Shown in pieces: positions 50,743-60,122 of a stretch of 64,000 nt of DNA. The stretch comes from Sediminicoccus rosea (GTDB taxonomy: Bacteria; Pseudomonadota; Alphaproteobacteria; Acetobacterales; Acetobacteraceae). The notes below the pieces were generated by a model. The model worked only from the letters and a program-made list of their open reading frames with translations, was not told the DNA's origin and made no database searches. The translations under genes and the position numbers were made by a program. Position 1 is the first letter of the stretch. Each line of letters starts with the position of its first letter. Location of the stretch: contig NZ_CP137852.1 of NCBI RefSeq assembly GCF_033547095.1, forward strand, positions 434,001 through 498,000. Reading direction: 5' to 3'.

Positions 50743-51759
50743 TCAGAGCCCGACCCGCTTGTTCACGAAGCGCAGATCATAGCCGCGCTTGAAGTCGAGC
50801 CCGGCGGGATAGATCCCGGCATCGCGCATCGTGTTGTAGAAGCGCTCCCACCGCGCATCGGTCATCGCACCCACGCCCATCGTGTTGGCATCGCCCGAGA
50901 TGACGATGCCCTGCTCGTTCATCACGCGGATGGCGTAGGCGATGCGCTCCTCGTTCATCTCCGGGTTGTCGCGGATGATGAGGCGGTTGGCGGCGGCGAT
51001 GTCCTGGCCGCGCATGTATTGCGTCCAGCCCTCGATGCTCGCGTTGATGAAGCGCTGCACCACATCGGGCCGCGCCTCCATCTGGGAGCGCATGATGTCC
51101 ACGGTCGTCTGGTAGTTCTCATAGCCGGCATCGGCGATGAGGAAGACCTTGGGGCGCGCGCCGGCCTGGATGGCCGAGAGCGGCTCGGACGACAGAAAGC
51201 CCTGCTGGATGGCCATGCGGTCCACCAGCCAGGGCTGGATGTTGAAGGTGTAGGGGCGCACCTGGTCATCGGTGAAGCCGAAGCGCGCCTTGAGGAAGGG
51301 CCAATAGGTGACCCGCCCGCCGGAGCCCACCAGGATGGGCCGGCCGCGCATATCCTCGAAGCTGTTGATGCCGTTGCCTTCATGCGTCATCAGGACCTGC
51401 GGGTCCTTCTGCATCATGGCGGCGATGGTGAGTGCCGGCACGCTCTCGCGCACATAGGTCAGCGCCTGGAAGCCGTTGGACATGATCATGTCCACCCGGC
51501 CGGCGACCAGCAGCCGGACCGGGTCGAGATTCGGGCCGCCCTGGCGGAGATCCACCTCGAGGCCGGCGCGGCGATACAGCCCGGCGGCGACGGCCTGGTA
51601 GTAGCCGCCATGCTCGGCCTGGGCCCGCCAATTCGTGTGGAAGGAGACGCGGTCCAGGCTCTGCGGGACCGCGACGCGCGCGCCGGGCACGGCGGCAAGG
51701 GCGAAGGCGGCGCCGCCGCCCAGCAGGGCACGGCGTTGGATGCGGTAGCGGGTGCGCAT
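50743..51759 (-). CDS. ABC substrate-binding protein, SsuA/THI5-like, Tat-type signal
   Basis: A 338-residue periplasmic binding protein. The leader MRTRYRIQRRALLGGGAAFA has the twin-arginine-like RRALL. The mature part reads RVSFHTNWRAQAEHGGYYQA, then VDLRQGGPNLDPVRLLVAGR, which is the SsuA/THI5-like (NMT1) pattern. AGGAGAGAG precedes the ATG at 51759. First gene of the importer operon. Aliphatic sulfonates and thiamine-pyrimidine precursors are both known ligands of the family; neither can be chosen here. Confidence 0.9.
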   Translation of the reverse strand: MRTRYRIQRRALLGGGAAFALAAVPGARVAVPQSLDRVSFHTNWRAQAEHGGYYQAVAAGLYRRAGLEVDLRQGGPNLDPVRLLVAGRVDMIMSNGFQALTYVRESVPALTIAAMMQKDPQVLMTHEGNGINSFEDMRGRPILVGSGGRVTYWPFLKARFGFTDDQVRPYTFNIQPWLVDRMAIQQGFLSSEPLSAIQAGARPKVFLIADAGYENYQTTVDIMRSQMEARPDVVQRFINASIEGWTQYMRGQDIAAANRLIIRDNPEMNEERIAYAIRVMNEQGIVISGDANTMGVGAMTDARWERFYNTMRDAGIYPAGLDFKRGYDLRFVNKRVGL

Positions 51760-51826
51760 GGCTCTCTCCTGCGGGGCTTCGGCGATTATGTGATGCCGGG
51801 CCCCCGATGCGCCAGGGGTTCTGAAA

Positions 51827-52702
51827 TCACCCCCCGCGTGACGTTCCGCGCAGCATGTTGATGATGCCGGAAAAGTCGGACCCGGCGCCGCCCTCGGCCG
51901 CGAAACGCTCGTAGAGCGCGAGAGCGGCCGCACCGAGCGGCGTGGCCGCCCCCGCGGCTTCCGCCGCCTGCTGCGAGAGGCCGAGATCCTTCAGCATCAG
52001 CGCGGTGGCGAAGCCCGGCTTGTAGTCGCGGTTGGCGGGGCTGCCGGGCACCGGCCCCGGGACCGGGCAATAGGTGGTCAGCGACCAGCACTGGCCGGAG
52101 GATTTGCTCGCCACCTCGAAGAGCGCCTCATGGCTGAGGCCGAGTTTTTCCGCCAGCGTGAAGGCCTCGCTGGTGCCGATCATGGAAATCGCCAGCAGCA
52201 TGTTGTTGCAGAGCTTGGCCGCTTGGCCCGCGCCCGCCTCGCCGCAATGGACGATGGTACGGCCCATCTTCTCCAGGATGGGCCTGGCCTTGGCGAAGCT
52301 CGCCGCATCGCCGCCCACCATGAAGGTGAGGGTGCCGGCCTCGGCGCCCATGGTGCCGCCGGAGACGGGCGCGTCCAGCATCGGCTTGCCGGCGGCGACC
52401 TGGCGGGCGGTCTCCACGTCGATGGTCGAGCAATCGATCAGTACGGCATGCGGCTCGGCCACCGGCGCCATCTCGGCCCAGGCGGCGCGGACATGGGCGC
52501 CGGCCGGCAGCATGGTGATGACGATGTCGGCGCCGCGCGCCGCGTCGGGCGCGGATTGCGCGCGCTGGATGCCGCCTTCTGCGGCCGCGTCCATGGCGTC
52601 GGCGCTCAGGTCATAGCCGCGCACCTCATGCCCGGCCTTGGCGAGGTTGCGGGCCATGGGCAGGCCCATATTGCCGAGACCGACGAAACCGATGCGTGCC
52701 AT
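51827..52702 (-). CDS. mmsB: 3-hydroxyisobutyrate dehydrogenase
   Basis: A 291-residue beta-hydroxyacid dehydrogenase of the valine degradation pathway, oxidising 3-hydroxyisobutyrate to methylmalonate semialdehyde. It has the NAD-binding IGFVGLGNMGLPMARNLAKA, the substrate motif DAPVSGGTMGAEAGTLTFMV, and catalytic Lys in AAKLCNNMLLAISMIGTSEA. GAGGACG lies just before the ATG. The next gene on the same strand (phoD) is upstream by 40 bases. No other valine genes are adjacent, so other 3-hydroxyacids remain possible. Confidence 0.92.
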   Translation of the reverse strand: MARIGFVGLGNMGLPMARNLAKAGHEVRGYDLSADAMDAAAEGGIQRAQSAPDAARGADIVITMLPAGAHVRAAWAEMAPVAEPHAVLIDCSTIDVETARQVAAGKPMLDAPVSGGTMGAEAGTLTFMVGGDAASFAKARPILEKMGRTIVHCGEAGAGQAAKLCNNMLLAISMIGTSEAFTLAEKLGLSHEALFEVASKSSGQCWSLTTYCPVPGPVPGSPANRDYKPGFATALMLKDLGLSQQAAEAAGAATPLGAAALALYERFAAEGGAGSDFSGIINMLRGTSRGG

Positions 52703-52741
52703 GAAGCGTCCTCCGTGTTTGCGGGAAGGCTAGTCCAAGCC

Positions 52742-54295
52742 TCAGGCGCGCTCCACCCCGCCGCCGCGCAGCGACGTGACGAAATGCCCGGCGGTTGTCA
52801 GCGGCGCGTCCGGCTGCTGCACGAAGGGGACGGCGCGGTAGATGGCGTGCAACTGGTCGCGCCCGGCCACATGCAGCGTGTAGCCGCGCCGGTTGCTGTT
52901 GAACCTGAGGTGCGGGTTCGCGGCCATGATCTCGGGCGCCGTTGCCTGGATGTCGCTCCCATCGCCCTCGCTGCTGATGGAGGTGCCGACGAATTCCACC
53001 AGCGGGCCGACCTCATTCGCCCAGGCGCGATGCACGTCGCCGGTCAGGACCACGCCGCCGGGACGCCCGGCGAACATGTCCAGCAGGCGCTGGCGGGCGG
53101 CGGGGTAGCCGTCCCAGCTGTCCATGCTGAGCGTGCCGCGCGGGAAGCGGCGCGGGGCGAGGAAGATCTGCTGCGCCAGGACGCGCCAGGTTCCGGGGCT
53201 GGCGTTGACGTTGGCACGCAGCCAAGCCTCCTGCGCCGTGCCCAGCACCTGGGCGTCGGGCCGATCCACTGCCGCACAGGGCACAACATTGCCATCGCCA
53301 CAAGGCTGGTCATCGCGGAAGCGACGTGTGTCGAGTACGTGCAGGTCCAGCCGCCGGCCGAAGCGCAGGCGGCGATAGGCGGTGATCTCCGTGCCACGCG
53401 GCTTCGCGGCGGGCCGCACCGGCATGTGCTCGTACCAGGCCTGGAAGGCGGCGGCGGCGCGGAGCGCGAAGGTCTCGGGCGGCGTCGCCACCGGGAAGCG
53501 CGCCCCCCCGTCACGCTGGCTGATGAGGCCGACCCAATTGTTCTCCACCTCGTGGTCGTCATAGGTGACGACGAAAGGGTGCGCCGCATGCGCGGCGGCG
53601 AGGTCAGGGTCGGTGCGGTATTGCGCGTAGCGCGAGCGGTAGTCGTCCAGCGTCAGCGTCTCGCCGCCGTGATGCGTGCGGACCACCGGCCCCCAGCCGC
53701 GCGAACCCGACTGGCGGCCGGCATATTCGTAGATGTAGTCGCCGTAGTGGAAGACGAAGTCGATCTGTTCCTCGGCCGCCGCGTGGCGCCAGGCGGTGAA
53801 GTGGCCATGCTCGAAATTCTGGCAGCCGGCGTTGAGGAAGCGGATATCCCTATCCGTGTCGGGCCCGGGCGCGGTGCGGGTGCGGCCGATGGGTGTCTCG
53901 AAGGCGCCGAAGCGGAAGCGGTAAAAATAGGTTCGCGCGGGTTCGAGGCCGTAAAGGACGAGATGGACGGAATGCGCTTCCTCGGGCCGCGCCACCACCT
54001 CGCCGGAACGCAGGATGCGGCGCATCTGCGCATCGGCGGCGAGCTCCCAGCGGAGCGTGACCGGCACGGGCGCCATCCCGCCGCCGGGCTCGAGCGGCGC
54101 GGGGGCGAGGCGTGTCCAGAGGACGACGCTGTCTGGCCAGGGATCGCCGGAGGCGACGCCGAGCGTGAAGGGGTTGCCCGGCGCCTGGGCCCGGGCGCGC
54201 GGCGGCTGCGCCACGGCGAGGGCGGCGAGGCCGGTCGCGCCGCGCAGCAATCCCCGCCGGGCGAGGGCGAGGATGTCGCGCGCCGCGCTATCCAT
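52742..54295 (-). CDS. phoD: PhoD-type alkaline phosphatase, Tat-exported
   Basis: A 517-residue PhoD phosphodiesterase/phosphatase. The leader has the Tat-like RRGLLRGATGLAALAVAQ. The metal sites are indicated by FTLGVASGDPWPDSVVLWTR, NYVFHYGDYIYEYAGRQ-like VFHYGDYIYEYAG, TYDDHEVENNWVGL and VLTGDVHRAWANEV. PhoD enzymes use Fe3+/Ca2+ and are usually part of the Pho regulon; no Pho box was evident. Its start overlaps the DUF599 stop by eight bases. Confidence 0.93.
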   Translation of the reverse strand: MDSAARDILALARRGLLRGATGLAALAVAQPPRARAQAPGNPFTLGVASGDPWPDSVVLWTRLAPAPLEPGGGMAPVPVTLRWELAADAQMRRILRSGEVVARPEEAHSVHLVLYGLEPARTYFYRFRFGAFETPIGRTRTAPGPDTDRDIRFLNAGCQNFEHGHFTAWRHAAAEEQIDFVFHYGDYIYEYAGRQSGSRGWGPVVRTHHGGETLTLDDYRSRYAQYRTDPDLAAAHAAHPFVVTYDDHEVENNWVGLISQRDGGARFPVATPPETFALRAAAAFQAWYEHMPVRPAAKPRGTEITAYRRLRFGRRLDLHVLDTRRFRDDQPCGDGNVVPCAAVDRPDAQVLGTAQEAWLRANVNASPGTWRVLAQQIFLAPRRFPRGTLSMDSWDGYPAARQRLLDMFAGRPGGVVLTGDVHRAWANEVGPLVEFVGTSISSEGDGSDIQATAPEIMAANPHLRFNSNRRGYTLHVAGRDQLHAIYRAVPFVQQPDAPLTTAGHFVTSLRGGGVERA

Positions 54296-54968
54296 CGGCC
54301 AGGGCGTCGCGCACCACGGAGCGGAACTCCCGCCGGTGCAATTCGCGCAGCACGAGCAGCGAGGCCAGGATGAGCGCCACCGGATGGATGATCCAGGCGA
54401 GTGCCGCGAGGCCGAAGTAATAGGCGCGCAGCCCGGTGTTGAAGTGCCGCGCCGCGCGGTTCGCCACCTTCGCCGCCATCTCGGCCTGGGGCGTGAAGCT
54501 GGGGCCCAGGCCGATGCCGCCGATCACGATGGAGCAGTAGTTGAACTGCCTGAGCGCCCAGGTCAGCTCGAAGAAGGCGCGCACGAAGATCAGCACGAGC
54601 AGCGCGATCCGCATCTCCCAGGCGATGTCGCTGACCGGCGCATCGGTGAAGGGAAGCGCCGCCAGCACCCGCCGCCCCAGATCGGGCGAGCCGAGCAGCG
54701 CCACCAGGCCCGCCAGGATGAAGATGGAGGTGTTGGCGAGGAAGCCCGTGCTTTGCATCAGGTTGCCGATGATCGCCGTGTCGCTGATGCGGTTCTCGCG
54801 GTCCAGCAGGGCGATCATCCACCGCCTGCGGTGCTCGTCCATCGCGGCGATGACCGAGCGGCGCTGGATGCGCGGCACGCGATCCACCACGGCGGTATAG
54901 CCGGCCCAGCAGGCGAAGAAGACCGCCAGCGCCACGGCATCCAGGGGCGTCAGCAGCCCGCCCATCAT
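54288..54968 (-). CDS. DUF599 family membrane protein
   Basis: A 226-residue membrane protein with four hydrophobic segments. Conserved family parts are CWAGYTAVVDRVPRIQRRSV, RRRWMIALLDRENRISDTAI, RQFNYCSIVIGGIGLGPSF and RHFNTGLRAYYFGLAALAW. The function of DUF599 is unknown. The start ATGATG overlaps the TGA of the upstream gene and its end overlaps phoD, so the three genes are translationally linked. Confidence 0.88.
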   Translation of the reverse strand: MMGGLLTPLDAVALAVFFACWAGYTAVVDRVPRIQRRSVIAAMDEHRRRWMIALLDRENRISDTAIIGNLMQSTGFLANTSIFILAGLVALLGSPDLGRRVLAALPFTDAPVSDIAWEMRIALLVLIFVRAFFELTWALRQFNYCSIVIGGIGLGPSFTPQAEMAAKVANRAARHFNTGLRAYYFGLAALAWIIHPVALILASLLVLRELHRREFRSVVRDALADG

Positions 54969-55558
54969 CGGCCGGCGAGCTTCCTCTCGACGAAGTCCAG
55001 CCGGTCCTGGCCCCAGAAGATCTCGCCGTCGATGACGAAGGAGGGCGCGCCGAAGACGCCACGGGCCAGTGCGGCCTCGCTGTCGGCCTGGCGCATCGCC
55101 GCCCATCGCGGATCGGCGCCCTGCGCCAGCAGGGCCGCGCCGTCCTGACCGCATTCGGCGGCGAGTGCGGCGAAATCGGCCACGGGGTCACGATCCTCGG
55201 CCCAGAGGGCGGCCATGATCCGGTGCGCGAGGCGGATGGCGGGCGCGTCGCCCTGCGTCTCGCGCAGCGCGATCACGGCGTTCGCCAGCGCGGCCTCGGG
55301 GAAGGGGAAGTGCTTGGGCTCGAGCGTGAGCGGCAGGCCGGTCGCCATGCGCCAGCGGCGCAGCTCCATCATCCGGTAGGCCTGGCGCTGCGGCGAGCGC
55401 TTGGGCAGCGGCAACCCGCCCGAAGCCGGGAAGATCAGCCCGAAATCCACTGGCCAGAATTTCAGCGTGGCCCCATGCGCCGCGCAGAGCGCCTCGATCC
55501 GGGCCGAGCCCAGATAGGTCCAGGGGGAGTTCAGGGAACCGTAGTAGTCAACATGCAT
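54965..55558 (-). CDS. 2-hydroxychromene-2-carboxylate isomerase family protein (DsbA superfamily)
   Basis: A 197-residue thioredoxin-fold protein of the HCCA isomerase/GST-kappa group. Segments DYYGSLNSPWTYLGSARIEA, PVDFGLIFPASGGLPLPKRS and GVFGAPSFVIDGEIFWGQDR are diagnostic. It lacks a CxxC motif, as usual; Ser in SPW is the probable glutathione contact. The ATG at 55558 is chosen because GGAGG lies nine bases before it; the earlier ATG at 55567 abuts that site. The true substrate in an organism without naphthalene genes is unclear. Confidence 0.85.
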   Translation of the reverse strand: MHVDYYGSLNSPWTYLGSARIEALCAAHGATLKFWPVDFGLIFPASGGLPLPKRSPQRQAYRMMELRRWRMATGLPLTLEPKHFPFPEAALANAVIALRETQGDAPAIRLAHRIMAALWAEDRDPVADFAALAAECGQDGAALLAQGADPRWAAMRQADSEAALARGVFGAPSFVIDGEIFWGQDRLDFVERKLAGR

Positions 55559-55612
55559 GGCCAGCATCCTCCAGATGGATGCAGCCTGGGGGAAAAATCC
55601 GCCCCCCGAAAC

Positions 55613-55637
55613 CCTCCCGTGGCTTTGCCACGGGAGG
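55613..55637. repeat. Perfect 11-bp hairpin downstream of icd
   Basis: CCTCCCGTGGC (55613-55623) and GCCACGGGAGG (55627-55637) form an exact stem with a three-base loop. It lies about 70 bases after the icd stop, and a second stem (CCCCGGA/TCCGGGG, 55648-55674) lies between. On the minus strand a short T-run (ATTTTT, 55592-55597 region) follows, so it could terminate icd. Such perfect palindromes are often dispersed intergenic repeats. Confidence 0.6.
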
Positions 55638-55708
55638 AAGAGTCGAGCCCCGGAGAATCAGAACCAATCCGGGGTCCCAAGGAAGACGCGAAGCGGCTTT
55701 TTGGGGGG

Positions 55709-56926
55709 TTAGGCCATCGCCTTCTTCAGGTTCTCGTCCAGCGCGGCCAGGAAGGCCTGGGTGGAGAGATAGGGCTGGTCCTTGCTGATGAGGATCGCGA
55801 GATCCTTCGTCATCTGCCCGCCCTCGACGGTGGAGATGCAGACCTTCTCCAGCGTCTCGGCGAAGTTCACCACATCCGGCGTGTTGTCGAACTTGCCGCG
55901 ATAGGCGAGGCCGCGCGTCCAGGCGAAGATCGAGGCGATCGGGTTCGTGCTCGTCTCGCGGCCCTTCTGGTGCTCGCGATAGTGGCGCGTCACCGTGCCG
56001 TGCGCCGCCTCGGACTCGACGGTGTTGCCGTCGGGCGAGAGCAGCACCGAGGTCATCAGGCCGAGCGAGCCGAAGCCCTGCGCCACGATGTCCGACTGCA
56101 CGTCGCCATCGTAGTTCTTGCAGGCCCAGACATAGCCGCCTTCCCACTTCAGCGCGCAGGCCACCATGTCGTCGATCAGGCGATCCTCGTAGACGAGGCC
56201 GGCGGCCTTGAACTTGTCGGCGAATTCCGCGTCGAACACGCGGCGGAAGATGTCCTTGAACTCGCCGTCATAGGCCTTGAGGATCGTGTTCTTGTGGCTG
56301 AAATACACCGAGTAGCCACGCGAGAGGCCGTAGTTCAGCGAGGCGCGGGCGAAGCCCTCGATGCTGGCGCGGGTGTTGTGCATGCCCATGAGCACGCCGC
56401 CACCGGCCGGGAAGTTGGTCACTTCCAGCTCGACCGGCGCGCCGCCATCGGCGGGCGTCCAGGTCAGCGTGGCCTTGCCGGCGCCGGGGATCTTCGTCTC
56501 GGCGGCGCGGTAGATGTCGCCATAGGCATGGCGGCCGACGACGATCGGCTTGGACCAGTGCGGCACCAGGCGCGGCACGTTCTTGCAGATGATCGGCTCG
56601 CGGAAGATCGTGCCGTCGAGGATGTTGCGGATGGTGCCGTTCGGGCTGCGCCACATCTTCTTCAGGCCGAATTCGGCGACGCGCGCCTCATCGGGGGTGA
56701 TGGTCGCGCACTTCACGCCCACGCCATACTGCTTGGTGGCGTTGGCGGCATCCACCGTCACCTGGTCATCGGTCTGGTCGCGATACTCGATGCCGAGGTC
56801 GTAATACTTCAGGTCGATGTCGAGATAGGGCAGGATCAGGCGGTCCTTGATGAACCCCCAGATGATGCGCGTCATCTCATCCCCGTCCATCTCGACGACG
56901 GGGGTCTTCACCTTGATCTTTGCCAT
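55709..56926 (-). CDS. icd: NADP-dependent isocitrate dehydrogenase
   Basis: Citric acid cycle enzyme of the eukaryotic-like type II IDH group, 405 residues. [20 protein letters not shown] is the characteristic N-terminus, with [20 protein letters not shown]-type substrate motif (here [20 protein letters not shown]), [20 protein letters not shown] for the metal-binding aspartates, and [19 protein letters not shown] for NADP binding. Start at 56926 fits the family; AGGGATTGAGG is upstream. An inverted repeat at 56992-57017 lies in the divergent promoter region. Confidence 0.97.
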   Translation of the reverse strand: MAKIKVKTPVVEMDGDEMTRIIWGFIKDRLILPYLDIDLKYYDLGIEYRDQTDDQVTVDAANATKQYGVGVKCATITPDEARVAEFGLKKMWRSPNGTIRNILDGTIFREPIICKNVPRLVPHWSKPIVVGRHAYGDIYRAAETKIPGAGKATLTWTPADGGAPVELEVTNFPAGGGVLMGMHNTRASIEGFARASLNYGLSRGYSVYFSHKNTILKAYDGEFKDIFRRVFDAEFADKFKAAGLVYEDRLIDDMVACALKWEGGYVWACKNYDGDVQSDIVAQGFGSLGLMTSVLLSPDGNTVESEAAHGTVTRHYREHQKGRETSTNPIASIFAWTRGLAYRGKFDNTPDVVNFAETLEKVCISTVEGGQMTKDLAILISKDQPYLSTQAFLAALDENLKKAMA

Positions 56927-56991
56927 ATCCTCAATCCCTCGTGCCGCCTTGGCGGCGCCCGGCGGATGCCGGCCGGCTGGCGGTCGCCCTT

Positions 56992-57017
56992 GATGTTGCA
57001 CTGCGGCGCGCAACATC
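56992..57017. promoter_or_regulatory. Inverted repeat in the icd promoter region
   Basis: GATGTTGC (56992-56999) and GCAACATC (57010-57017) are exact reverse complements with a ten-base spacer. It lies about 65-90 bases upstream of the icd start and 115 bases ahead of the divergent PAS-Hpt gene. The 12-mer ATGTTGCACTGC beginning at 56993 is also found at 25826-25837. Confidence 0.45.
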
Positions 57018-57067
57018 GCACCGGCGCCCGGCCTGGACAAGCCCGCGGGAAAAGCCGCCATGGGAAT

Positions 57068-57083
57068 GTGCCGCTTGCGGCAC
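57068..57083. repeat. Perfect 7-bp hairpin upstream of the PAS-Hpt gene
   Basis: GTGCCGC and GCGGCAC are separated only by TT. It could be a compact operator or a hairpin in the 5' leader, 50 bases before the PAS-Hpt start. Confidence 0.4.
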
Positions 57084-57132
57084 GGAGTCTCTGTCTGTTT
57101 ATTGGAACAAACACCCTGGGGGTTTCCAGGCC

Positions 57133-58479
57133 ATGGCCCCGTCCGGCCGCGCGCTGATCCATTCCTTGCTGCACCGCTCCTCCATCGCCTTCATGCTGCT
57201 GGTGACGACCCTGCTGGTCGCGAGCTGGCTGCTGATCGAGGATGGCACGCATGGCCTGCGCCAGGCGGCGCTGGCGCAGGCCACCCAGGCCTCGGCCCGC
57301 GCCGCCCTGGCCGTGAAGGATGAGCTGCAGCCGGCCGAGGCGCGGCTGATGCAGGCGCAGCGCGAGGGCCGGCCCGGCCCCGGCGTCGCGATGGCCGTCC
57401 TGCCGCCCGATGTGACCGCCACGCTCTCGGGCGCCGAGGCCGGGCAGCTCCGCTTCTGGCCGCTGCCGCGCGGCGGGGGGGCGCCGCCCGAGGTGCTGGC
57501 CTTCCTGGTGCCGGCGCAGCCGGGCGCCGCCACGCCGATGCTGCGAATCCCCGTCGCGACCCTGGAATCGCTGCTGGCGCCGCCGCCCGGGACGGCGCTC
57601 AGGCTGGTCACGGGCCTGGGCACGGAACTCGCCGCCGCCGGCACGCCGGGCGATGTCACGGCCAGCCTCTGGGTGCGGGAGGGCGCGCTGCGGGTGGATG
57701 CCAGCGCCACGCCCGCCCGCATGTCGCTCGCCGTGCTGCTGATTCCGTTCTTCGGGCTGGGGACGCTCGGCTTCATCTTCCGCCGGCACCTCCAGCGGAC
57801 CGACCGGGTGGAGCTGAAGCTGACGGCGCTGCGCGGCAGCCTCGCGCGGCATGCGGCGCAGCTCAGCGTGAACGAGGCGCGGATGCGTCTCTCCCAGAAC
57901 GAGCGGCTGGCGGCGGAGCGGCGGCAGCAATCACTGGTCGAGGCCTGGCCGGTGCCGGTGGCGCTGCTCGACCCGGAGGGGAAGCTCTCCGCCTGGAACG
58001 AATCCTTCGAGGCCCTGCTGCCGCCCGAGACGCTGCGGCGGGACCTGCCCTCGGGCATGCTGACCCGGCACCTGGATATCCGCGCGCCCGGCAAGGACAA
58101 TGGCCGCCGCGGCCCGGGCAACCGGCCGCGCGTGCGCTCCATCAGCATGGCCGATGGCAGCCGCCTGCTGGAGGCGCTGCCCGATGCGCCCGCCAAGGGG
58201 CTGGATGAGGCGCGGCTGCTCTGCCGCGAGGAGATGCTGGCCCTGGCCCCGCAGCTGCGGGAGGCGGTGCGGCTGGGCGATGGCGCGGCGGCGCGGCGCC
58301 AGGCGCATGCGATGCGAGGGCTCGCGGCCAATTTCGGCCTCTCGGCGCTGGTGCCCGTGCTCCAGGCGCTGGAGACCGCCGCCGCCGCGCCGCAGATGGC
58401 GGGGCTGGATTCGGCGCTGGCCGCCTTCGAGGGCGAATTCGACGCCGCCCTCCGGCAATTGGGCAGTGCCACGGCCTGA
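57133..58479 (+). CDS. Membrane PAS-Hpt protein without a kinase domain
   Basis: A 448-residue protein. Two membrane segments ([19 protein letters not shown] near residue 20 and [18 protein letters not shown] near 205) bracket a periplasmic region of about 150 residues. A cytoplasmic coiled segment (residues about 215-265) leads to a PAS-like region ([20 protein letters not shown]). The C-terminus is an Hpt domain with phospho-acceptor His in [20 protein letters not shown]. No HisKA or HATPase domain is present, so it could only pass phosphate from another protein. It is divergent from icd; the start at 57133 is likely but the ribosome site is weak. Confidence 0.72.
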   Translation: MAPSGRALIHSLLHRSSIAFMLLVTTLLVASWLLIEDGTHGLRQAALAQATQASARAALAVKDELQPAEARLMQAQREGRPGPGVAMAVLPPDVTATLSGAEAGQLRFWPLPRGGGAPPEVLAFLVPAQPGAATPMLRIPVATLESLLAPPPGTALRLVTGLGTELAAAGTPGDVTASLWVREGALRVDASATPARMSLAVLLIPFFGLGTLGFIFRRHLQRTDRVELKLTALRGSLARHAAQLSVNEARMRLSQNERLAAERRQQSLVEAWPVPVALLDPEGKLSAWNESFEALLPPETLRRDLPSGMLTRHLDIRAPGKDNGRRGPGNRPRVRSISMADGSRLLEALPDAPAKGLDEARLLCREEMLALAPQLREAVRLGDGAAARRQAHAMRGLAANFGLSALVPVLQALETAAAAPQMAGLDSALAAFEGEFDAALRQLGSATA

Positions 58480-58557
58480 GGGGTGCTGCGCGGTTGCGCG
58501 GGCCGGGGCGAAGCGCGAGACTGGGTGCCGAACCAACCCCTCGGAGGGCCATCAGCC

Positions 58558-59730
58558 ATGGATATCGTCATCGCCTCCGCCGCGCGCACGCCGGTGGGCA
58601 GCTTCAACGGAGCCTTCGCCAGCCTCGCCGCCCATGACCTCGGCAAGGTCGCGATCGAGGCCGCGCTCTCCCGCGCGGGCGTCGCGCCCGCCGATGTGGA
58701 TGAGGTGATCCTGGGCCAGATCCTCGCCGCCGGCGCCGGGCAGAACCCGGCCCGCCAGGCCGCGGTGAATGCGGGCATCCCGGTCGAGCGCACGGCCTTC
58801 GGCATCAACCAGCTCTGCGGTTCGGGCCTGCGCGCCGTGGCGCTGGCGGCGCAGCAGATCTCCTGCGGGGATGCCTCGATCGTCGTGGCCGGCGGGCAGG
58901 AGAGCATGACCCAGGCGCCGCATTGCGCGCAGATGCGCGCGGGCCAGAAGATGGGCAGCCTGGAGCTGGTGGACACCATGCTGCGGGATGGCCTGATGGA
59001 CGCTTTCCACGGCTACCACATGGGCAACACGGCCGAGAACGTGGCGCAGAAGTTCCAGCTGACCCGCCAGGAGCAGGATGAATTCGCCGCCGCCAGCCAG
59101 CGCAAGGCGGGCGAGGCGATGGCGGCCGGCCGCTTCAAGGACGAGATCGCGCCCGTGACCGTGAAGACCCGCAAGGGCGAGGTCGTGGTCAGCCAGGACG
59201 AATACCCGAAGCCCGAGACGACGGCCGAGGTGCTGGCCAAGCTGCGCCCGGCCTTCAACAAGGAGGGCACGGTCACCGCCGGCAATGCCTCGGGTATCAA
59301 TGATGGCGCCGCCGCCGTGGTCGTGATGTCGGCCGAGGAAGCGCGCCGCCGGGGCATCACGCCGCTGGCCCGCATCGTGAGCTGGGCGACGGCGGGCGTG
59401 GACCCGTCGGTGATGGGCACGGGCCCGATCCCGGCGAGCCGCAAGGCGCTGGCCAAGGCCGGCTGGACGGTGGGCGACCTCGACCTGATCGAGGCGAACG
59501 AGGCCTTCGCGGCGCAGGCCTGCGCGGTCAACAAGGACCTGGGCTGGGATACCAGCAAGGTGAACGTGAATGGCGGCGCCATCGCGCTCGGCCATCCCAT
59601 CGGCGCCTCGGGCGCGCGCGTGCTGACCACGCTGCTCTACGAGATGCAGCGCCGGGACGCGAAGAAGGGCCTGGTCACGCTGTGCATCGGTGGCGGCATG
59701 GGTGTCGCCATGTGCCTGCAGCGCGACTGA
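58558..59730 (+). CDS. phaA: Acetyl-CoA C-acetyltransferase (beta-ketothiolase)
   Basis: A 390-residue thiolase condensing two acetyl-CoA to acetoacetyl-CoA, usually for polyhydroxybutyrate or ketone body routes. It has the acyl-accepting Cys in [20 protein letters not shown], His in [19 protein letters not shown] and the second Cys in [21 protein letters not shown] lies 11 bases before the ATG. The usual partner phaB is not adjacent. A GC-rich hairpin follows at 59741-59765. Confidence 0.95.
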   Translation: MDIVIASAARTPVGSFNGAFASLAAHDLGKVAIEAALSRAGVAPADVDEVILGQILAAGAGQNPARQAAVNAGIPVERTAFGINQLCGSGLRAVALAAQQISCGDASIVVAGGQESMTQAPHCAQMRAGQKMGSLELVDTMLRDGLMDAFHGYHMGNTAENVAQKFQLTRQEQDEFAAASQRKAGEAMAAGRFKDEIAPVTVKTRKGEVVVSQDEYPKPETTAEVLAKLRPAFNKEGTVTAGNASGINDGAAAVVVMSAEEARRRGITPLARIVSWATAGVDPSVMGTGPIPASRKALAKAGWTVGDLDLIEANEAFAAQACAVNKDLGWDTSKVNVNGGAIALGHPIGASGARVLTTLLYEMQRRDAKKGLVTLCIGGGMGVAMCLQRD

Positions 59731-59740
59731 GGGACGGAGC

Positions 59741-59765
59741 GGGGCCGGTTTCGCCGGCCCCCTTC
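59741..59765 (+). terminator. Hairpin terminator after phaA
   Basis: GGGGCCGG and CCGGCCCC are exact complements with a five-base loop TTTCG, ten bases after the phaA stop. The following bases CTTC form only a short weak U-run. It extends to the end of the convergent small gene and may serve both. Confidence 0.65.
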
Positions 59766-60048
59766 AGATGAATTGCCCGCGCAGGAAGCCCAGCGCGGGC
59801 AGCGGCGTCCATTTGCGTGGCAGGTCCGAGCGCCGGATGGGCGCGACGGAATAATGCGGCAGCGGCTGCTTCGAGCGTTCCAGGAAATCGGCATAGGCCC
59901 GCACCTGCTGGGCCCGCCAGGCGCGGTCCTCCAGGGCGGCGGCGCGGCTGCGGAAGATCTCGGCCACGCGGTTGGCACGGCCGACGGTGGCGACCACCGC
60001 CCACAAGGTATCCTCGTCGCCTCGCGGCAGCGATGTGATGTCCCGCAT
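59764..60048 (-). CDS. Small protein of unknown function
   Basis: A 94-residue protein ending KQPLPHYSVAPIRRSDLPRK and then WTPLPALGFLRGQFI. It is rich in charged helices in the middle (RAAALEDRAWRAQQVRAYAD) and has no signal peptide or membrane segment. I do not recognise a family with certainty. Codon use is like its neighbours, which supports it. The ATG at 60048 is preferred to a TTG 36 bases upstream, since GAGGG lies right before it though closely spaced. Confidence 0.6.
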   Translation of the reverse strand: MRDITSLPRGDEDTLWAVVATVGRANRVAEIFRSRAAALEDRAWRAQQVRAYADFLERSKQPLPHYSVAPIRRSDLPRKWTPLPALGFLRGQFI

Positions 60049-60122
60049 GCCCTCACATAAGGAAATGACCGGTGGCCGGGTCAAGCGGTTCCTGCGGCGC
60101 GGGGGCTGAAAAAACCGCCATG

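Noticed and set aside
57096-57113. TGTTT-N8-AAACA inverted repeat before the PAS-Hpt gene
   Set aside because: Only five base pairs per arm; expected often by chance, so not listed as a site.
57104-57125. GGAAC followed by a GTTT, suggestive of an EcfG-type stress promoter before the PAS-Hpt gene
   Set aside because: The spacing is about 13-14 bases instead of 16-17 and would leave almost no leader before the ATG.
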